Shown: in pieces, positions 16,607 through 26,040 of the stretch
Layout of the letters: the number at the start of each line of letters is the position of its first letter
How positions within the stretch are numbered: position 1 is the first letter of the stretch
DNA from: Paenibacillus phytohabitans
GTDB taxonomy: Bacteria; Bacillota; Bacilli; Paenibacillales; Paenibacillaceae
Reading direction: 5' to 3'
Assembly (NCBI RefSeq): GCF_013141775.1
Contig: NZ_WHOB01000097.1
Coordinates: forward strand, 186,001 to 250,000
Length of the DNA: 64,000 nucleotides
Translations under genes and position numbers: made by a program
The notes under the pieces: generated by a model
Told to the model about the DNA's origin: nothing
What the model saw: only the letters and a program-made list of their open reading frames with translations
Database searches by the model: none

Positions 16607-18224
16607 CGATAACGAGATTCTGTATCCTGATTTTGAGGAGATGTGGGGCCGGATGGAGCAGGCCGGACATGCAGGTACAGTAAGCAGAACCGATGCAGGG
16701 GCTCCCGCTCCGCACCGTCACCGCAGCTGGCGCAAGTTCACCATCGCTGCCTCTCTCAGCGCTCTGCTGGTGGCTGTACCCGTATATGCTGCTGTGCAAT
16801 ATGACTGGGGCATCCTGCTCAGATATAGAGGCGGTGTACAGGCCGCACTGGCGCAGAATCTGGGTCAGCCGCTTGGACAGACGATCACCAAGGATGGAGT
16901 AACCCTTACGCTGCATACGGCGCTCACTGATGAGAACCGGACGGTGATTCTGTACAGTCTGGATGTCGGTGCAGACAGGGAAAGCGGAATGTGGAATATT
17001 CAAGGCATGTCCCTTAAGGATGCGAAGGGGAACGGCGATGAAATGGAATACAATTATCAGCAATGGGACGAGAAGAATCAGCGGTATAACGGATATTTCG
17101 AGTCGAATTGGACGCCGGACCAGGAGACGGTCAAGGTGAGCCTGACGGCAAAGAGAATCGAGTCGTATTCACAGCAGGAGGTCGATCTGAACCTGGATAC
17201 CGATTCACCGCAGCAGCAGAGCTTCCCAGTGAACCGGGATGGACTGGAATCCTTCAGTGTTCAGCCCTTTAAGGAGGGGAATGAACGTCTGATGCTGTCC
17301 ACGGCTGCAGTCTTTAGTAATTCCGAAGCGAAGAGCTTAGCTTTCCCGCAAATCATAGCTTATAGAGACGGAGAGCTTGTCAGTAATTCTCAGGCAGGTG
17401 CTTTTGGCAAGCCGGGAGACAACGGGGAGTACACCTCGCTTCAGTATTATAAGCCGGATGACGTCCCCAAGGCTGATACAGTATATAAGCTCGGCTACAC
17501 CAAGCTTGAACGCAATATAGACGGCCCTTGGACGTTTGATCTGGAACTGAGCAAGAAGAAGATGGCAGACGCCACAATCAAGACGGCGCTGGATCTGCCG
17601 CTGGAAGCGGGAGACACCGATAACAGGATTGAGCAAATGGTAGTAACGCCTACGCAAATCCGTGTGTCCGTCCGGAGCAAAGCTAAATTTGCTGAATTGC
17701 CGTATGTTAAGTATGCACTTGAGGTGGATGGCCGGAAGCTGGAAGGCGGAGCATGGTATTCGACAACCGGGGACAGGGATCTGACAACCTTGCGTTTCGA
17801 ACGGCCGGCAGATCTTGAGATTACAAAGACGACGTCAATGACGCTTATAGGGAAATATAAAGTTACCCGGCATGAGGATGATAAGACACCACTCCAATTG
17901 ACCAACATTTCCAGCGAGAAGCAGACACTGATCCGGGAAACCGGCGGTATTCCGGTACAGTGGACCTACTATATGCAGGGTGCGGATCTCTATGTAGAGA
18001 CGAAGAGCGATGATCCCCATTTTGGCGGCGTGAATCAGACTCATATCGGCACAGGGAAAGACCGGATCTTAGGTAAAATAGTGACAGTGAACTTCCGCGG
18101 AGAAGGAAATAACCACAGCATTGATGTATATAAGGACTTCAAGGGAACAGAAGCTGCTATATACATGTTCTTCTATTCCACCAACGAGCCGAATAAAGAG
18201 ACGCGGGTGCAATTGCAGCCTTAA
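16566..18224 (+). CDS. DUF4179-type transmembrane anti-sigma factor
   Basis: A 552-residue protein. The N-terminal ~50 residues are cytoplasmic and include LYPDFEEMWGRME, typical of the sigma-binding part of DUF4179 proteins. A single transmembrane segment follows (about residues 56-75, FTIAASLSALLVAVPVYAAV). The remaining ~475 residues are extracytoplasmic beta-rich domains: DUF4179 first (about 85-180, with GVTLTLHTALTDENRTVILYS), then DUF5643-like. It probably holds the sigma factor of the overlapping upstream gene at the membrane until a signal arrives. The ATG at 16566 has AAGGAGGAAGAGC before it. A terminator follows directly. Confidence 0.85.
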   Translation: MDRTEALLKRRLNDDNEILYPDFEEMWGRMEQAGHAGTVSRTDAGAPAPHRHRSWRKFTIAASLSALLVAVPVYAAVQYDWGILLRYRGGVQAALAQNLGQPLGQTITKDGVTLTLHTALTDENRTVILYSLDVGADRESGMWNIQGMSLKDAKGNGDEMEYNYQQWDEKNQRYNGYFESNWTPDQETVKVSLTAKRIESYSQQEVDLNLDTDSPQQQSFPVNRDGLESFSVQPFKEGNERLMLSTAAVFSNSEAKSLAFPQIIAYRDGELVSNSQAGAFGKPGDNGEYTSLQYYKPDDVPKADTVYKLGYTKLERNIDGPWTFDLELSKKKMADATIKTALDLPLEAGDTDNRIEQMVVTPTQIRVSVRSKAKFAELPYVKYALEVDGRKLEGGAWYSTTGDRDLTTLRFERPADLEITKTTSMTLIGKYKVTRHEDDKTPLQLTNISSEKQTLIRETGGIPVQWTYYMQGADLYVETKSDDPHFGGVNQTHIGTGKDRILGKIVTVNFRGEGNNHSIDVYKDFKGTEAAIYMFFYSTNEPNKETRVQLQP

Positions 18225-18266
18225 AAGGCAGTCCAAACCTGAATGGGGGCGGACGCCTTTTTTTTC
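18223..18266 (+). terminator. Terminator of the sigma/anti-sigma operon
   Basis: AAAAGGC...GTCC pairs with GGAC...GCCTTTT, followed by a continuous run of T. Confidence 0.85.
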
Positions 18267-18405
18267 TTGGGAGACGCCTGGGAATTCATTGGGCTGAATA
18301 TTTATTGTGCTTACATTGCGATGATCTCACGAATACGTTGCCGCGTTATGCTGGAATAACTTGTCCCAGGTGAACAAGAACAGACAACGAGGAGCGTGGC
18401 AGGCA

Positions 18406-21400
18406 GTGAGTAAGCAGCATCCGCTTGTAAAGAGAGTATTAACCGGGATATTGGCAATGTCGGTGTTGATCCCGTTCATTCCACCCTCCTTCTCATCATC
18501 GACCGTGTATGCGGATCCGGCTGAGCCTAACGGTGTCGTTATGCTGGAGGATTTTGAACAGGTGAGCCTGGCAGACTTGACGTTTGACAGTGCGCGCATC
18601 TACAGCGGCAATATGGCGCTTGAAAGTGATCCGAAATACGTCCGTGACGGGGCAAAATCCTTACGGATTGATTATGACTTTATCGGCATAACCGATAATC
18701 CCTCCCAGGTTGCAGTCGGGCCTGCAACGCAGTTAGCCTTGACAGGCAGAACGCCCCACAAAATCGGCATGTGGATTTACGCCAATAACGAAGGGCATGG
18801 CCTAACCTCCAAGTTCTATGTATCAGCCACCGGGAAGTCCAAAACGTATGAGATGAGAAGTGAAGAAACAGGGATAGACTGGAGCGGCTGGAAATATGTC
18901 GAGGCCGAGATAGGGAGTGATCTGACGCTGCCCGGTACCGTGGCGTTCTACTTCCAGATGAAAGAACGGCAAATGAGCAAAAAGAACAAAGGCTCCATCT
19001 GGATCGATGACGTCAGACTTATTTATGATGAGCCGGCGGATGAAGATATGGATGTTCCCGTGCTGGCTCCGCTTTCACCCGCACCGGATCAAATCTTGAA
19101 TGCTCCCGTAGCCGATATTATCCTGTCGGCGGATGATGCGGAATCAGGCATTGATTCAGACTCGATCCAATTAACTGTGGATGGCCAGCCGGTTGCACCT
19201 GCCGGTTATGATTACGATCTGAACACTAAGGCCATTACATATCACCCGGAGGTGCCGCTGGATGGCGGTTATCATCAAGTGGTTGCTGAAGTGAAGGATC
19301 TGGCGGGCAATCCGGCTTCAGTGGAGTATGCTTTTACAATTGAGCATGGAGCGATGCTCACCTTGGAAGGGCCGGAGGAAGCGGTCAGCAACGAGCCTTA
19401 CCGGTTGGAGCTGGCGGCGAAGAACACTGGCGGAGCGAGCAGCGTGCTGGCCAAGATCAAGTTCGACCCGCAGACGCTGCAGGCGGAGGCTGTGCACGCT
19501 CGTGACGGATTAAGCAACGTCCAGAGCACCATCGACAATACAGGCGGTTATGTTGAATTTAGCGCAGAAGGACTGCAGGGAGATTCTGCGGATGCTTTGG
19601 CCAGCATCGATTTCGCCGTGAGCCGGTCCGCAAAAATGGAACGTGGCGAGACCTACAAGCAGTTCACCATGGCGGAAGGCAGCTTTGGGTATCATAGCGG
19701 GACTGCCGTAAGCTCTTTTGCTTCTCCGGTTAAATATAAGATTGGTTTCCCGTATGCCTTAACCGTCAAGGGATCGGGCCTGCAAACGAAGAATATCATT
19801 ACCGTAACTACCCATGCGGGAGCTCCGGTAGAAGGGGCGGAGATCGATTTTACCGATGCCAGCGGACCTCAGACCTATGTGACGGTAACAGCCGCCAATT
19901 CGAGTATATATACAAGCGCTGATCATTCGTCCGCCGTGCTGCTTACAGCAGAGAACAACGGGCAATTCTTTGCTACGGCAGGAAGCACTTCCGAATTCGT
20001 CAAAGTATATCTGCCGGATGGAACGAAGACAGGTTATATTGCCTCTGCCGATGTACAGCAGAAGAGTCTTACCGAAGGATTGGGACTGACGGATGCCAAG
20101 GGTGAAATTCATACTTCGCTGGCCAATCTTGCGATCGGCACCTGGAAAGTGCAGGCGGCCAAGGATGGCGGCACCAGTGAGAGCTTCAGTATGAACGTTG
20201 TGACCCAGTTCGGCGGAGAGGATCCGAAATATGTCCAGACCTTTGTTACCGAAGATATGAGTACGATGCTGAGCGTGGGCTGGCAGACGGCCCCCAGAGT
20301 TCAAGCAACTTCGATTCAATATGTGAAGAACAGCGATTGGGCGGACAATGGGTCGGACAGTGCTCAGCCAAAGGCGGTAGAGCAGTCTGCGCTTACTGAA
20401 GTGGAGGTCATCCATGAAGTGGAGGGCGGGCCGCTGGGCGAAATTAAGTTCCACAAAACATTGGTTACCAGCCTGGAGCCGGGTACGGCTTATCATTACC
20501 GGGTGGGCTATGAAGGCCATTGGAGTGCCTGGTACGAATACAAGACGCTGGATGCAGCACCGGAAACTCCCGTTTCTTTCGTATTCGTAACTGATTCGCA
20601 TACCAAAGGAGATAATGGGCTTGAAATCTATCAGCAGCTGATTAGCGATGCTCTATCCCGTTATCCGGATACCCAATTTGTGATGCACGGCGGCGATATG
20701 GTTGACGATGGAGGAATCCTGAATGAGTGGAACCAGTTCTGGGAAGCTTCTTCGGTCTATGCCGCCTCCCTTCCTTCAGGCTACACGATGGGGAATCATG
20801 ATGTGAAGGGTGAAGGCAAGGAGATTTTTGCCAAGGGACTAGATTTGCCGGAGAACGGCCCGGATATTCAGAAGGATTACGCCTATTCCTTCGATTCAGG
20901 CGAGGTGCATTTCATTGTGCTGAACTCCGAGGCAGACGAAGTAACCATGGCTAAGCAAGCCGAATGGCTGCGTGGGGATGTTCAGGCCAGTGATAAAAAA
21001 TGGAAAATTGTAATGTTCCATAAGCCTGCTTATCATACCGAAGATGGGCGCGGGAATGTAATTGAATACACGCAAACGTATTTTGCACCTGTTCTGGAGG
21101 AACTGAAAGTAGATCTGGTGCTGGAAGGCCATGACCATGTGTATGCGCGCACCTATCCGATGAATGGAGGAAAGCCGCTGCTAAACGGCGAGCGCGGAAC
21201 GGTCTATCTGGACGGGGGCGCCTCCGGCTGGAAATTCTATGATGGTAAGCAGTATGAGTATCTCAACTTCATGTTTGACGAGGACGTTCCGGTGTATTCT
21301 GCCATTCAAGTCAGCCATGACAAAATCACCATCCAGGCCCGTACTACGGAAAGCGATGCATTAATAGACAATTATACTATTGAAAAGAAGGATGAGCTTA

Positions 21401-22944
21401 CGGTGACTTCCGTGGCGGTATCGCCTACGGAGCTGACATTGCAGGCCGGGGAGGAACGCGCGACAGTTCTCACCGCTACGTATAGCGATAAGTCCACAGC
21501 AGATGTCACGAATGAAGCGATTTGGACTTCCTCCAATGACAATGTGGCTACGGTAGATGCCGCAGGCGTGATTCACGCGGTAGCAGCAGGCGGTGCTACA
21601 ATCGAAGCACAATACGGAAACTTGCCGGCAGTCAGCATTGCTGTAACGGTTCAGGCGGAAAGCACGGCTCCTGTTCTGCTGAAACTGACAGCTGATCCGG
21701 GTAAACATACGCTGCATGTGGGCCAGACCGCAGCTTCTGTAATAACGGCAGTATATGATCATGCAGAGAACCTGGTGGTCACGGATCAAGTCATTTGGCT
21801 ATCTTCTGACCCTGCTATTGCTTCCGTCTCAGACAAGGGGCTTATCACGGGCGTTGCGGCAGGTGAAGCAACGGTCACGGCTTCGTTCGGAGGCAAGTCC
21901 GTTGCGATACCGATTGTGATTACGGAGGTTTCCGCACCGGCAGTGGTTGATTTGGAGGTGACGCCAGCTTCAGTCTCCCTGACAGCAGGTCAGACGCAAA
22001 GCCTGGCGGTCACGGCGAAATATTCCGACCTTTCTAGCGCCCTCAAGACCCTGGAAGCGAAATATGCCACTGGCAATCCTTCGGTTGCTGCTGTGAGCGA
22101 AGCGGGCGTAGTTACAGCAGTGGGTACGGGAACGGCAAAGATCACGGTTTCTTACGGGGGAGTAAGCAAGGAGATTCAGGTCTCCGTAACGGCGGCTACA
22201 GGCAACAATGACGGAGGCACGGTACCTGCAGCAACTCCAAGGCCAACATCAACGCCAACTCCGGCGGCAACGGTAACGCCGACACCAGCTGCAACAGTAA
22301 ATCCGACACCGGCTGTAACTACGGGGCCAACGCTGCCAACCGTAACGAAGCCTGTGTTCAACGACAGAGTAGATCTTGATAAGGTAAAAGCGATCATGGC
22401 AAAAGGGCAATCCGCTCCTGCAGTTACATTCCCGGATACTCCTGCTGCTCTGTGGAGTACCGCATTCATTGAACGTGCGGCCCGGATGGGGATTATAACC
22501 GGCTATGCGGATGGTTCCTTCCGTCCTGACGCCAGAGTAACCCGCGCTGAGTTTGCTGCGATGCTGTTCAAGGCCTTTGGCCTGAGCCCTTCAGGCGGCA
22601 CCGGCTTCTCGGATACGCGGGGGCATTGGGCCGCGGAAGCCATTAGTGCACTTCAAGACAATGGAGTGATCACCGGGTACGCCGATGGCTCCTTCCATCC
22701 CAAGCAGGAGATCACCCGGGCGGAGATGGTGACGATGCTGTCCCGTCTGACGAATTATGTGAGCAGCGATAGTGTTCCATTCTCTGACGTTACTGCGGGC
22801 TGGGCAGCAGGGCCTATCAATGCCTTTGCGGGAGCAGGTATCATAACGGGAAAAGGCAAAGGACAGTTCAAGCCGGAGGAACCGGCTTCCCGCGCCGAAT
22901 CGGTAGTGATGATCCTCCGCCTTATGGATAAGCTCATGGAGTAA
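18406..22944 (+). CDS. SLH-anchored metallophosphatase with Ig-like repeats
   Basis: A 1512-residue surface protein. Order: signal peptide (about 1-36, ending VYA), a carbohydrate-binding-like beta domain (about 45-210), an Ig/cadherin-like domain, a cohesin-like domain (about 315-445), a purple-acid-phosphatase-type N-terminal domain (about 605-720), and a calcineurin-like phosphoesterase (about 722-935). The phosphoesterase has DSH (Asp730), GGDMVDDG, GNHD, FHKPAYH and GHDH (His909, His911). Then come three Big_2 Ig-like repeats (about 1005-1265), a Pro/Thr linker (about 1278-1315) and three SLH repeats to the end. All metal ligands expected for the family are present. The GTG at 18406, after ACGAGGAG, gives a normal signal peptide; a TTG at 18361 would add 15 residues. 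Probable role: phosphate release or nucleotide processing at the wall. Confidence 0.88.
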   Translation: MSKQHPLVKRVLTGILAMSVLIPFIPPSFSSSTVYADPAEPNGVVMLEDFEQVSLADLTFDSARIYSGNMALESDPKYVRDGAKSLRIDYDFIGITDNPSQVAVGPATQLALTGRTPHKIGMWIYANNEGHGLTSKFYVSATGKSKTYEMRSEETGIDWSGWKYVEAEIGSDLTLPGTVAFYFQMKERQMSKKNKGSIWIDDVRLIYDEPADEDMDVPVLAPLSPAPDQILNAPVADIILSADDAESGIDSDSIQLTVDGQPVAPAGYDYDLNTKAITYHPEVPLDGGYHQVVAEVKDLAGNPASVEYAFTIEHGAMLTLEGPEEAVSNEPYRLELAAKNTGGASSVLAKIKFDPQTLQAEAVHARDGLSNVQSTIDNTGGYVEFSAEGLQGDSADALASIDFAVSRSAKMERGETYKQFTMAEGSFGYHSGTAVSSFASPVKYKIGFPYALTVKGSGLQTKNIITVTTHAGAPVEGAEIDFTDASGPQTYVTVTAANSSIYTSADHSSAVLLTAENNGQFFATAGSTSEFVKVYLPDGTKTGYIASADVQQKSLTEGLGLTDAKGEIHTSLANLAIGTWKVQAAKDGGTSESFSMNVVTQFGGEDPKYVQTFVTEDMSTMLSVGWQTAPRVQATSIQYVKNSDWADNGSDSAQPKAVEQSALTEVEVIHEVEGGPLGEIKFHKTLVTSLEPGTAYHYRVGYEGHWSAWYEYKTLDAAPETPVSFVFVTDSHTKGDNGLEIYQQLISDALSRYPDTQFVMHGGDMVDDGGILNEWNQFWEASSVYAASLPSGYTMGNHDVKGEGKEIFAKGLDLPENGPDIQKDYAYSFDSGEVHFIVLNSEADEVTMAKQAEWLRGDVQASDKKWKIVMFHKPAYHTEDGRGNVIEYTQTYFAPVLEELKVDLVLEGHDHVYARTYPMNGGKPLLNGERGTVYLDGGASGWKFYDGKQYEYLNFMFDEDVPVYSAIQVSHDKITIQARTTESDALIDNYTIEKKDELTVTSVAVSPTELTLQAGEERATVLTATYSDKSTADVTNEAIWTSSNDNVATVDAAGVIHAVAAGGATIEAQYGNLPAVSIAVTVQAESTAPVLLKLTADPGKHTLHVGQTAASVITAVYDHAENLVVTDQVIWLSSDPAIASVSDKGLITGVAAGEATVTASFGGKSVAIPIVITEVSAPAVVDLEVTPASVSLTAGQTQSLAVTAKYSDLSSALKTLEAKYATGNPSVAAVSEAGVVTAVGTGTAKITVSYGGVSKEIQVSVTAATGNNDGGTVPAATPRPTSTPTPAATVTPTPAATVNPTPAVTTGPTLPTVTKPVFNDRVDLDKVKAIMAKGQSAPAVTFPDTPAALWSTAFIERAARMGIITGYADGSFRPDARVTRAEFAAMLFKAFGLSPSGGTGFSDTRGHWAAEAISALQDNGVITGYADGSFHPKQEITRAEMVTMLSRLTNYVSSDSVPFSDVTAGWAAGPINAFAGAGIITGKGKGQFKPEEPASRAESVVMILRLMDKLME

Positions 22945-22991
22945 TAGGCAGCATTTTGTAGCGAGTATAGGAATAAACAAGTCCAATTAGG

Positions 22992-23021
22992 AAGAGCAGC
23001 CCGGCCGGGGCTGCTCTTTTT
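22992..23021 (+). terminator. Terminator after the SLH phosphatase gene
   Basis: AAGAGCAGCCC with GGGCTGCTCTTTT, five-base loop. Confidence 0.88.
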
Positions 23022-23128
23022 ATGCCGTAAGCTAGCGGGCGTCATCTGGCGGACGGATCTCGCAGTAGATAAATATAAAGGGTTGGCCGTGACCCGATTA
23101 CGGGATATGCGGTATACTTAATTGCACT

Positions 23129-23300
23129 TTGTACAACTAAAACGTCTGATTTTCCACCGATTATCCGTTTAGTTGTATTTCATACAATTAAACAGCTCTA
23201 TGTAGACGGATTATCGCCCATTGGGCAGATTTAGTTGTACAGACTACACTTATAAGTTGCGAGCATACATTTTCGCTGTTTTTAATTGTACATAATACAA
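23129..23300. repeat. Cluster of TTGTA/TACAA palindromes
   Basis: Two near-perfect palindromes (TTGTATTTCATACAA at 23173-23187 and TTGTACATAATACAA at 23286-23300) and two half-sites (TTTGTACAAC at about 23129 and TTTAGTTGTAC at 23231-23240) sit in the 400-base gap before tag. The segments between them share GATTATC and TTTAGTTGTA blocks, so this is a short degenerate tandem array. The family also occurs at 2301, about 25918 and 46073-46242. Confidence 0.75.
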
Positions 23301-23344
23301 CTATCCCTGAATTTCCATTTCAGTGCATAAGGAGAGAACTATAC

Positions 23345-23914
23345 TTGACGATAACACGCTGCGCCTGGGTAAATGAGGACCCTGTTTATATTGCCTATCA
23401 TGATGAGGAATGGGGCAAGCCGCTATATGATGATCTGAAGCTGTTCGAGCTGCTTATGCTGGAGGGCATGCAGGCCGGACTGAGCTGGTATACGGTACTG
23501 AAGAAGCGGGAGAATTTCCGCGAAGCCTTCGACGGCTTTGATCCGCAGAAGATTGTGCTGTACGGGGAGGACAAGATCGCCGAGCTGATGCAGAATGAGG
23601 GGATTATCCGCAACTGGCTGAAGGTTAATGCGGTCATCCGCAATGCGGAGGCCTATCTGCAGATTGGCCGGGAGGAAGGCAGCTTCAAAGAATATCTCTG
23701 GAGCTTCATAGGCGGAACGCCGGTGGTGAATCAATGGAAGAGCAGAGCGGAGGTTCCCGCTACCACTCCGCAGTCTGACAGCATGAGCAAGGCGCTGAAG
23801 CGCAAGGGAATGAAGTTTGTCGGTTCAACCATTTGTTATGCATTCATGCAGTCCTCGGGGATGGTGGACGATCATGTACTGGATTGCTTTTGCCGCACCC
23901 GTGTGACGGATTAA
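23345..23914 (+). CDS. tag: DNA-3-methyladenine glycosylase I
   Basis: A 189-residue base-excision repair enzyme that removes 3-methyladenine. The N-terminal signature CAW-x4-DPVYIAYHDEEWG (about residues 6-23) and the glycosylase core with EGMQAGLSWYTVLKKRENFREAF are clear. The C-terminal zinc site is completed by HVLDCFCR. The start is TTG at 23345, about eight bases after AAGGAGAG; no ATG lies at the family start. It is monocistronic, behind a cluster of TTGTA palindromes whose effect on its promoter is unknown. A separate promoter for prmA lies downstream. Confidence 0.95.
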   Translation: MTITRCAWVNEDPVYIAYHDEEWGKPLYDDLKLFELLMLEGMQAGLSWYTVLKKRENFREAFDGFDPQKIVLYGEDKIAELMQNEGIIRNWLKVNAVIRNAEAYLQIGREEGSFKEYLWSFIGGTPVVNQWKSRAEVPATTPQSDSMSKALKRKGMKFVGSTICYAFMQSSGMVDDHVLDCFCRTRVTD

Positions 23915-23953
23915 GGGATCTGACCCGCAGTTTGGCGCTGCACGGGTAAGAAA

Positions 23954-23962
23954 TGCTATACT
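23954..23962 (+). promoter_or_regulatory. Extended -10 promoter of prmA
   Basis: TGC-TATACT (TGn plus -10 hexamer). The -35 is weak (TTGGCG, 19-base spacing). The resulting transcript would include the leader repeat at 24055-24120. Confidence 0.5.
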
Positions 23963-24054
23963 ATCCTAGATATGCTTCACACAACTAAGCCCGCGTTTTC
24001 GAATCCAGTTACGCGGAGTGATTTCAGGGAGACTGGGCTCTCATAACTAAGCTT

Positions 24055-24120
24055 ATGCTTTCGAAGCAAGTTTTGCGAAGCAGAACCAACGGAGCATATG
24101 CTACCAAACTTTCAGGAGGA
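24055..24120 (+). repeat. ~65-bp leader repeat before prmA
   Basis: It starts ATGCTTTCGAAGCAAGTTTTG and ends GCATATGCTACCAAACTTTC, directly before AGGAGGA, the prmA ribosome-binding site. It matches the three units at 63724-63919 before cdd. A more diverged unit starts at about 23972 (ATGCTTCACACAACTAAGC). Confidence 0.75.
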
Positions 24121-24129
24121 TTTACTAAC

Positions 24130-25197
24130 ATGCTATGGCACGAACTGACGGTACATACAACGGAGGAAGCGCAGGAGATGATATCCAATCTGCTGTATGA
24201 GGCCGGTGCGGGCGGAGTTTCCATTGAGGAATCCGGAACGCTGAATAAAGTACGGGATACCCGTTATGGTGAATTATACGATGAGCCGCTGAATGACATC
24301 CCCGAGGGGGAAGCGGTAATTAAGGGCTATTATGCCGAAACGGTGGCAATGGACGAGATTGTGGCGGAGGTAACGCCAAGGGTGGAAGAGCTGAGAGGGT
24401 TCGGGATCGATCCCGGCAAAGCGCTGATCTCCTGGAAGACGGTGGATGAGGATGAATGGGCCCATGCCTGGAAGCAGTACTTCAAGCCGCTGCGCGTTTC
24501 GGAACGGCTGACCATTAAGCCTACATGGGAAGAATATACCCCGGCCTCCCCGGACGAAAAGATTATCGAGCTCGACCCCGGCATGGCCTTCGGAACGGGG
24601 ACGCACCCGACGACGGCGCTGTGTCTGCGCGCGCTTGAGAAGCATATCGCCAGCGGCGATGAAGTGATCGATGTCGGCACAGGCTCCGGCATTCTTGCCG
24701 TAGGCGCTGTGCTGCTGGGCGCGAAATCCGTTCTCGCCTTGGATCTCGACCCTGTGGCGGTGGAGAGCGCCCGTGAGAATGTGGCGCTGAACCGGCTTGA
24801 GGCTGCGATCACGGTTAAGGAGAGCGATCTGCTCTCCCTGCTCGGCGGTGAACGGGCGGCAGATACCACAGCCGGTGATATGTGGCCTTCAGCCAGACCG
24901 GGCTATACTGCTGAACAGGCTGGACAGGAAGCAGTTCCTTCCGCTGCTCCGGCTGCTGACGGACTGGCCGTTACCTTGCCGGTGCGGGTTGTCGTGGCGA
25001 ATATTTTGGCCGAGATCATTGTGCTGTTCACGGATGATGTGTACCGTGCACTTCAGCCGGAAGGAATCTACATCACCTCCGGTATTTACAAGGATAAGGA
25101 AGGACTTGTGGCGGAAGCGCTGAAGTCTTCCGGTTTCGAGATTATAGAAGTAACCCGTGAAGAAGATTGGGTGGCGTTCACAGCCGGAAAGAGGTAG
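24130..25197 (+). CDS. prmA: Ribosomal protein L11 methyltransferase PrmA
   Basis: A 355-residue SAM-dependent enzyme that trimethylates ribosomal protein L11. The N-terminal substrate-recognition domain starts MLWHELTVHTTEEA. The catalytic domain has DPGMAFGTGTHPTT, then DVGTGSGILAVGAVLLGA (SAM loop) and NILAEI. Between LLSLLGGERAAD and LPVRVVVANILAEI there is an insertion of roughly 40 residues (about 239-281), rich in Ala, Gly and Pro, which explains the excess over the usual ~312. The ATG at 24130 follows AGGAGGATTTACTAAC; the frame is open upstream only because it runs through the leader repeat. The site-2 protease gene starts 2 bases after the stop. Confidence 0.96.
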   Translation: MLWHELTVHTTEEAQEMISNLLYEAGAGGVSIEESGTLNKVRDTRYGELYDEPLNDIPEGEAVIKGYYAETVAMDEIVAEVTPRVEELRGFGIDPGKALISWKTVDEDEWAHAWKQYFKPLRVSERLTIKPTWEEYTPASPDEKIIELDPGMAFGTGTHPTTALCLRALEKHIASGDEVIDVGTGSGILAVGAVLLGAKSVLALDLDPVAVESARENVALNRLEAAITVKESDLLSLLGGERAADTTAGDMWPSARPGYTAEQAGQEAVPSAAPAADGLAVTLPVRVVVANILAEIIVLFTDDVYRALQPEGIYITSGIYKDKEGLVAEALKSSGFEIIEVTREEDWVAFTAGKR

Positions 25198-25199
25198 AG

Positions 25200-25883
25200 A
25201 TGGAATTTCTGCAAAGCTTTATACGAATGCCGCTGGAACAGCTTCCGTTCCTGCTTATTACCCTGCTGATCGCCTTTACAGTACATGAGTTTAGCCATGC
25301 TTACTTTGCGAATAAGTTCGGTGACCCGACAGCCCGCCTGCTCGGCCGTATGACCCTGAACCCGGCGGTACATTTCGATTTCTTCGGAATTATCCTGCTC
25401 GTGGTCGCCGGATTCGGCTGGGCGCGGCCGGTTCCGGTCAACCGTGACAATTTCAGCCGCCCCCGTCTGATGGGCGTTATCGTATCTGCTGTCGGTCCGA
25501 TCAGCAATCTGCTGCTCGGGTTCCTCGGAGCAATGATTTATTCGGCTCTGGCGGCAACCGGAGTGCTGGAATCTATCAGCAATGACCGCGTGCTTCAGGC
25601 TATTTACTGGTTCTTCGGCATTTTCATTCAACTTAATTTCTTCCTGTTCCTGTTCAACCTGATTCCCCTGCCGCCGCTGGATGGTTACCGGATCGTGGAG
25701 GATCTGGCTCCGCGTCCGATCCGCGGGAGACTGCAGCAGTATGAGCAGTGGGCGGTCTTCATCTTTTTGCTGATTCTGTTTATCCCGGGTCTGCGTGCCT
25801 ACACGATTACACCGCTGGATAACTGGGCCAATCAAATGAGCGCCGGAGCCGTGAAATTCTTTTTCGGATTATTCGGCGGCTAG
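25200..25883 (+). CDS. Site-2 protease family (M50) membrane metalloprotease
   Basis: A 227-residue polytopic membrane protein of the S2P/M50 group (YwhC-like). The zinc motif HEFSHA lies in the first transmembrane region (about residues 29-34). The third zinc ligand is in NLIPLPPLDGYR (about 154-165). About five hydrophobic segments are present, and there is no PDZ domain. Such proteins cleave within the membrane; the substrate is unknown. The ATG at 25200 lies only 2 bases after the prmA stop, with GGAAAGAGG inside the end of prmA, so translation is probably coupled. The gene ends 81 bases before a terminator. Confidence 0.9.
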   Translation: MEFLQSFIRMPLEQLPFLLITLLIAFTVHEFSHAYFANKFGDPTARLLGRMTLNPAVHFDFFGIILLVVAGFGWARPVPVNRDNFSRPRLMGVIVSAVGPISNLLLGFLGAMIYSALAATGVLESISNDRVLQAIYWFFGIFIQLNFFLFLFNLIPLPPLDGYRIVEDLAPRPIRGRLQQYEQWAVFIFLLILFIPGLRAYTITPLDNWANQMSAGAVKFFFGLFGG

Positions 25884-25964
25884 AATCCAGATTGAGGGAT
25901 GTTCATGTTGCTCTAAACGTTGTACAATATAACGTGGTATTTTCGAGGTTTAATCATGTGAGTG

Positions 25965-26008
25965 AAGCGGCGGCCGGGACCTGATTTGACGGGAACGCCG
26001 CCGCTTTT
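25965..26008 (+). terminator. Terminator after the prmA-M50 operon
   Basis: AAGCGGCGGC (25965-25974) with GCCGCCGCTT (25997-26006), followed by TT only. It lies 33 bases before rsmE, so it could also act on rsmE expression. A GTTGTACAATAT half-site of the TTGTA family lies just 5' at about 25918. Confidence 0.65.
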
Positions 26009-26040
26009 ACGCTGAATAAGAGACAGGATGATGATAAAAG

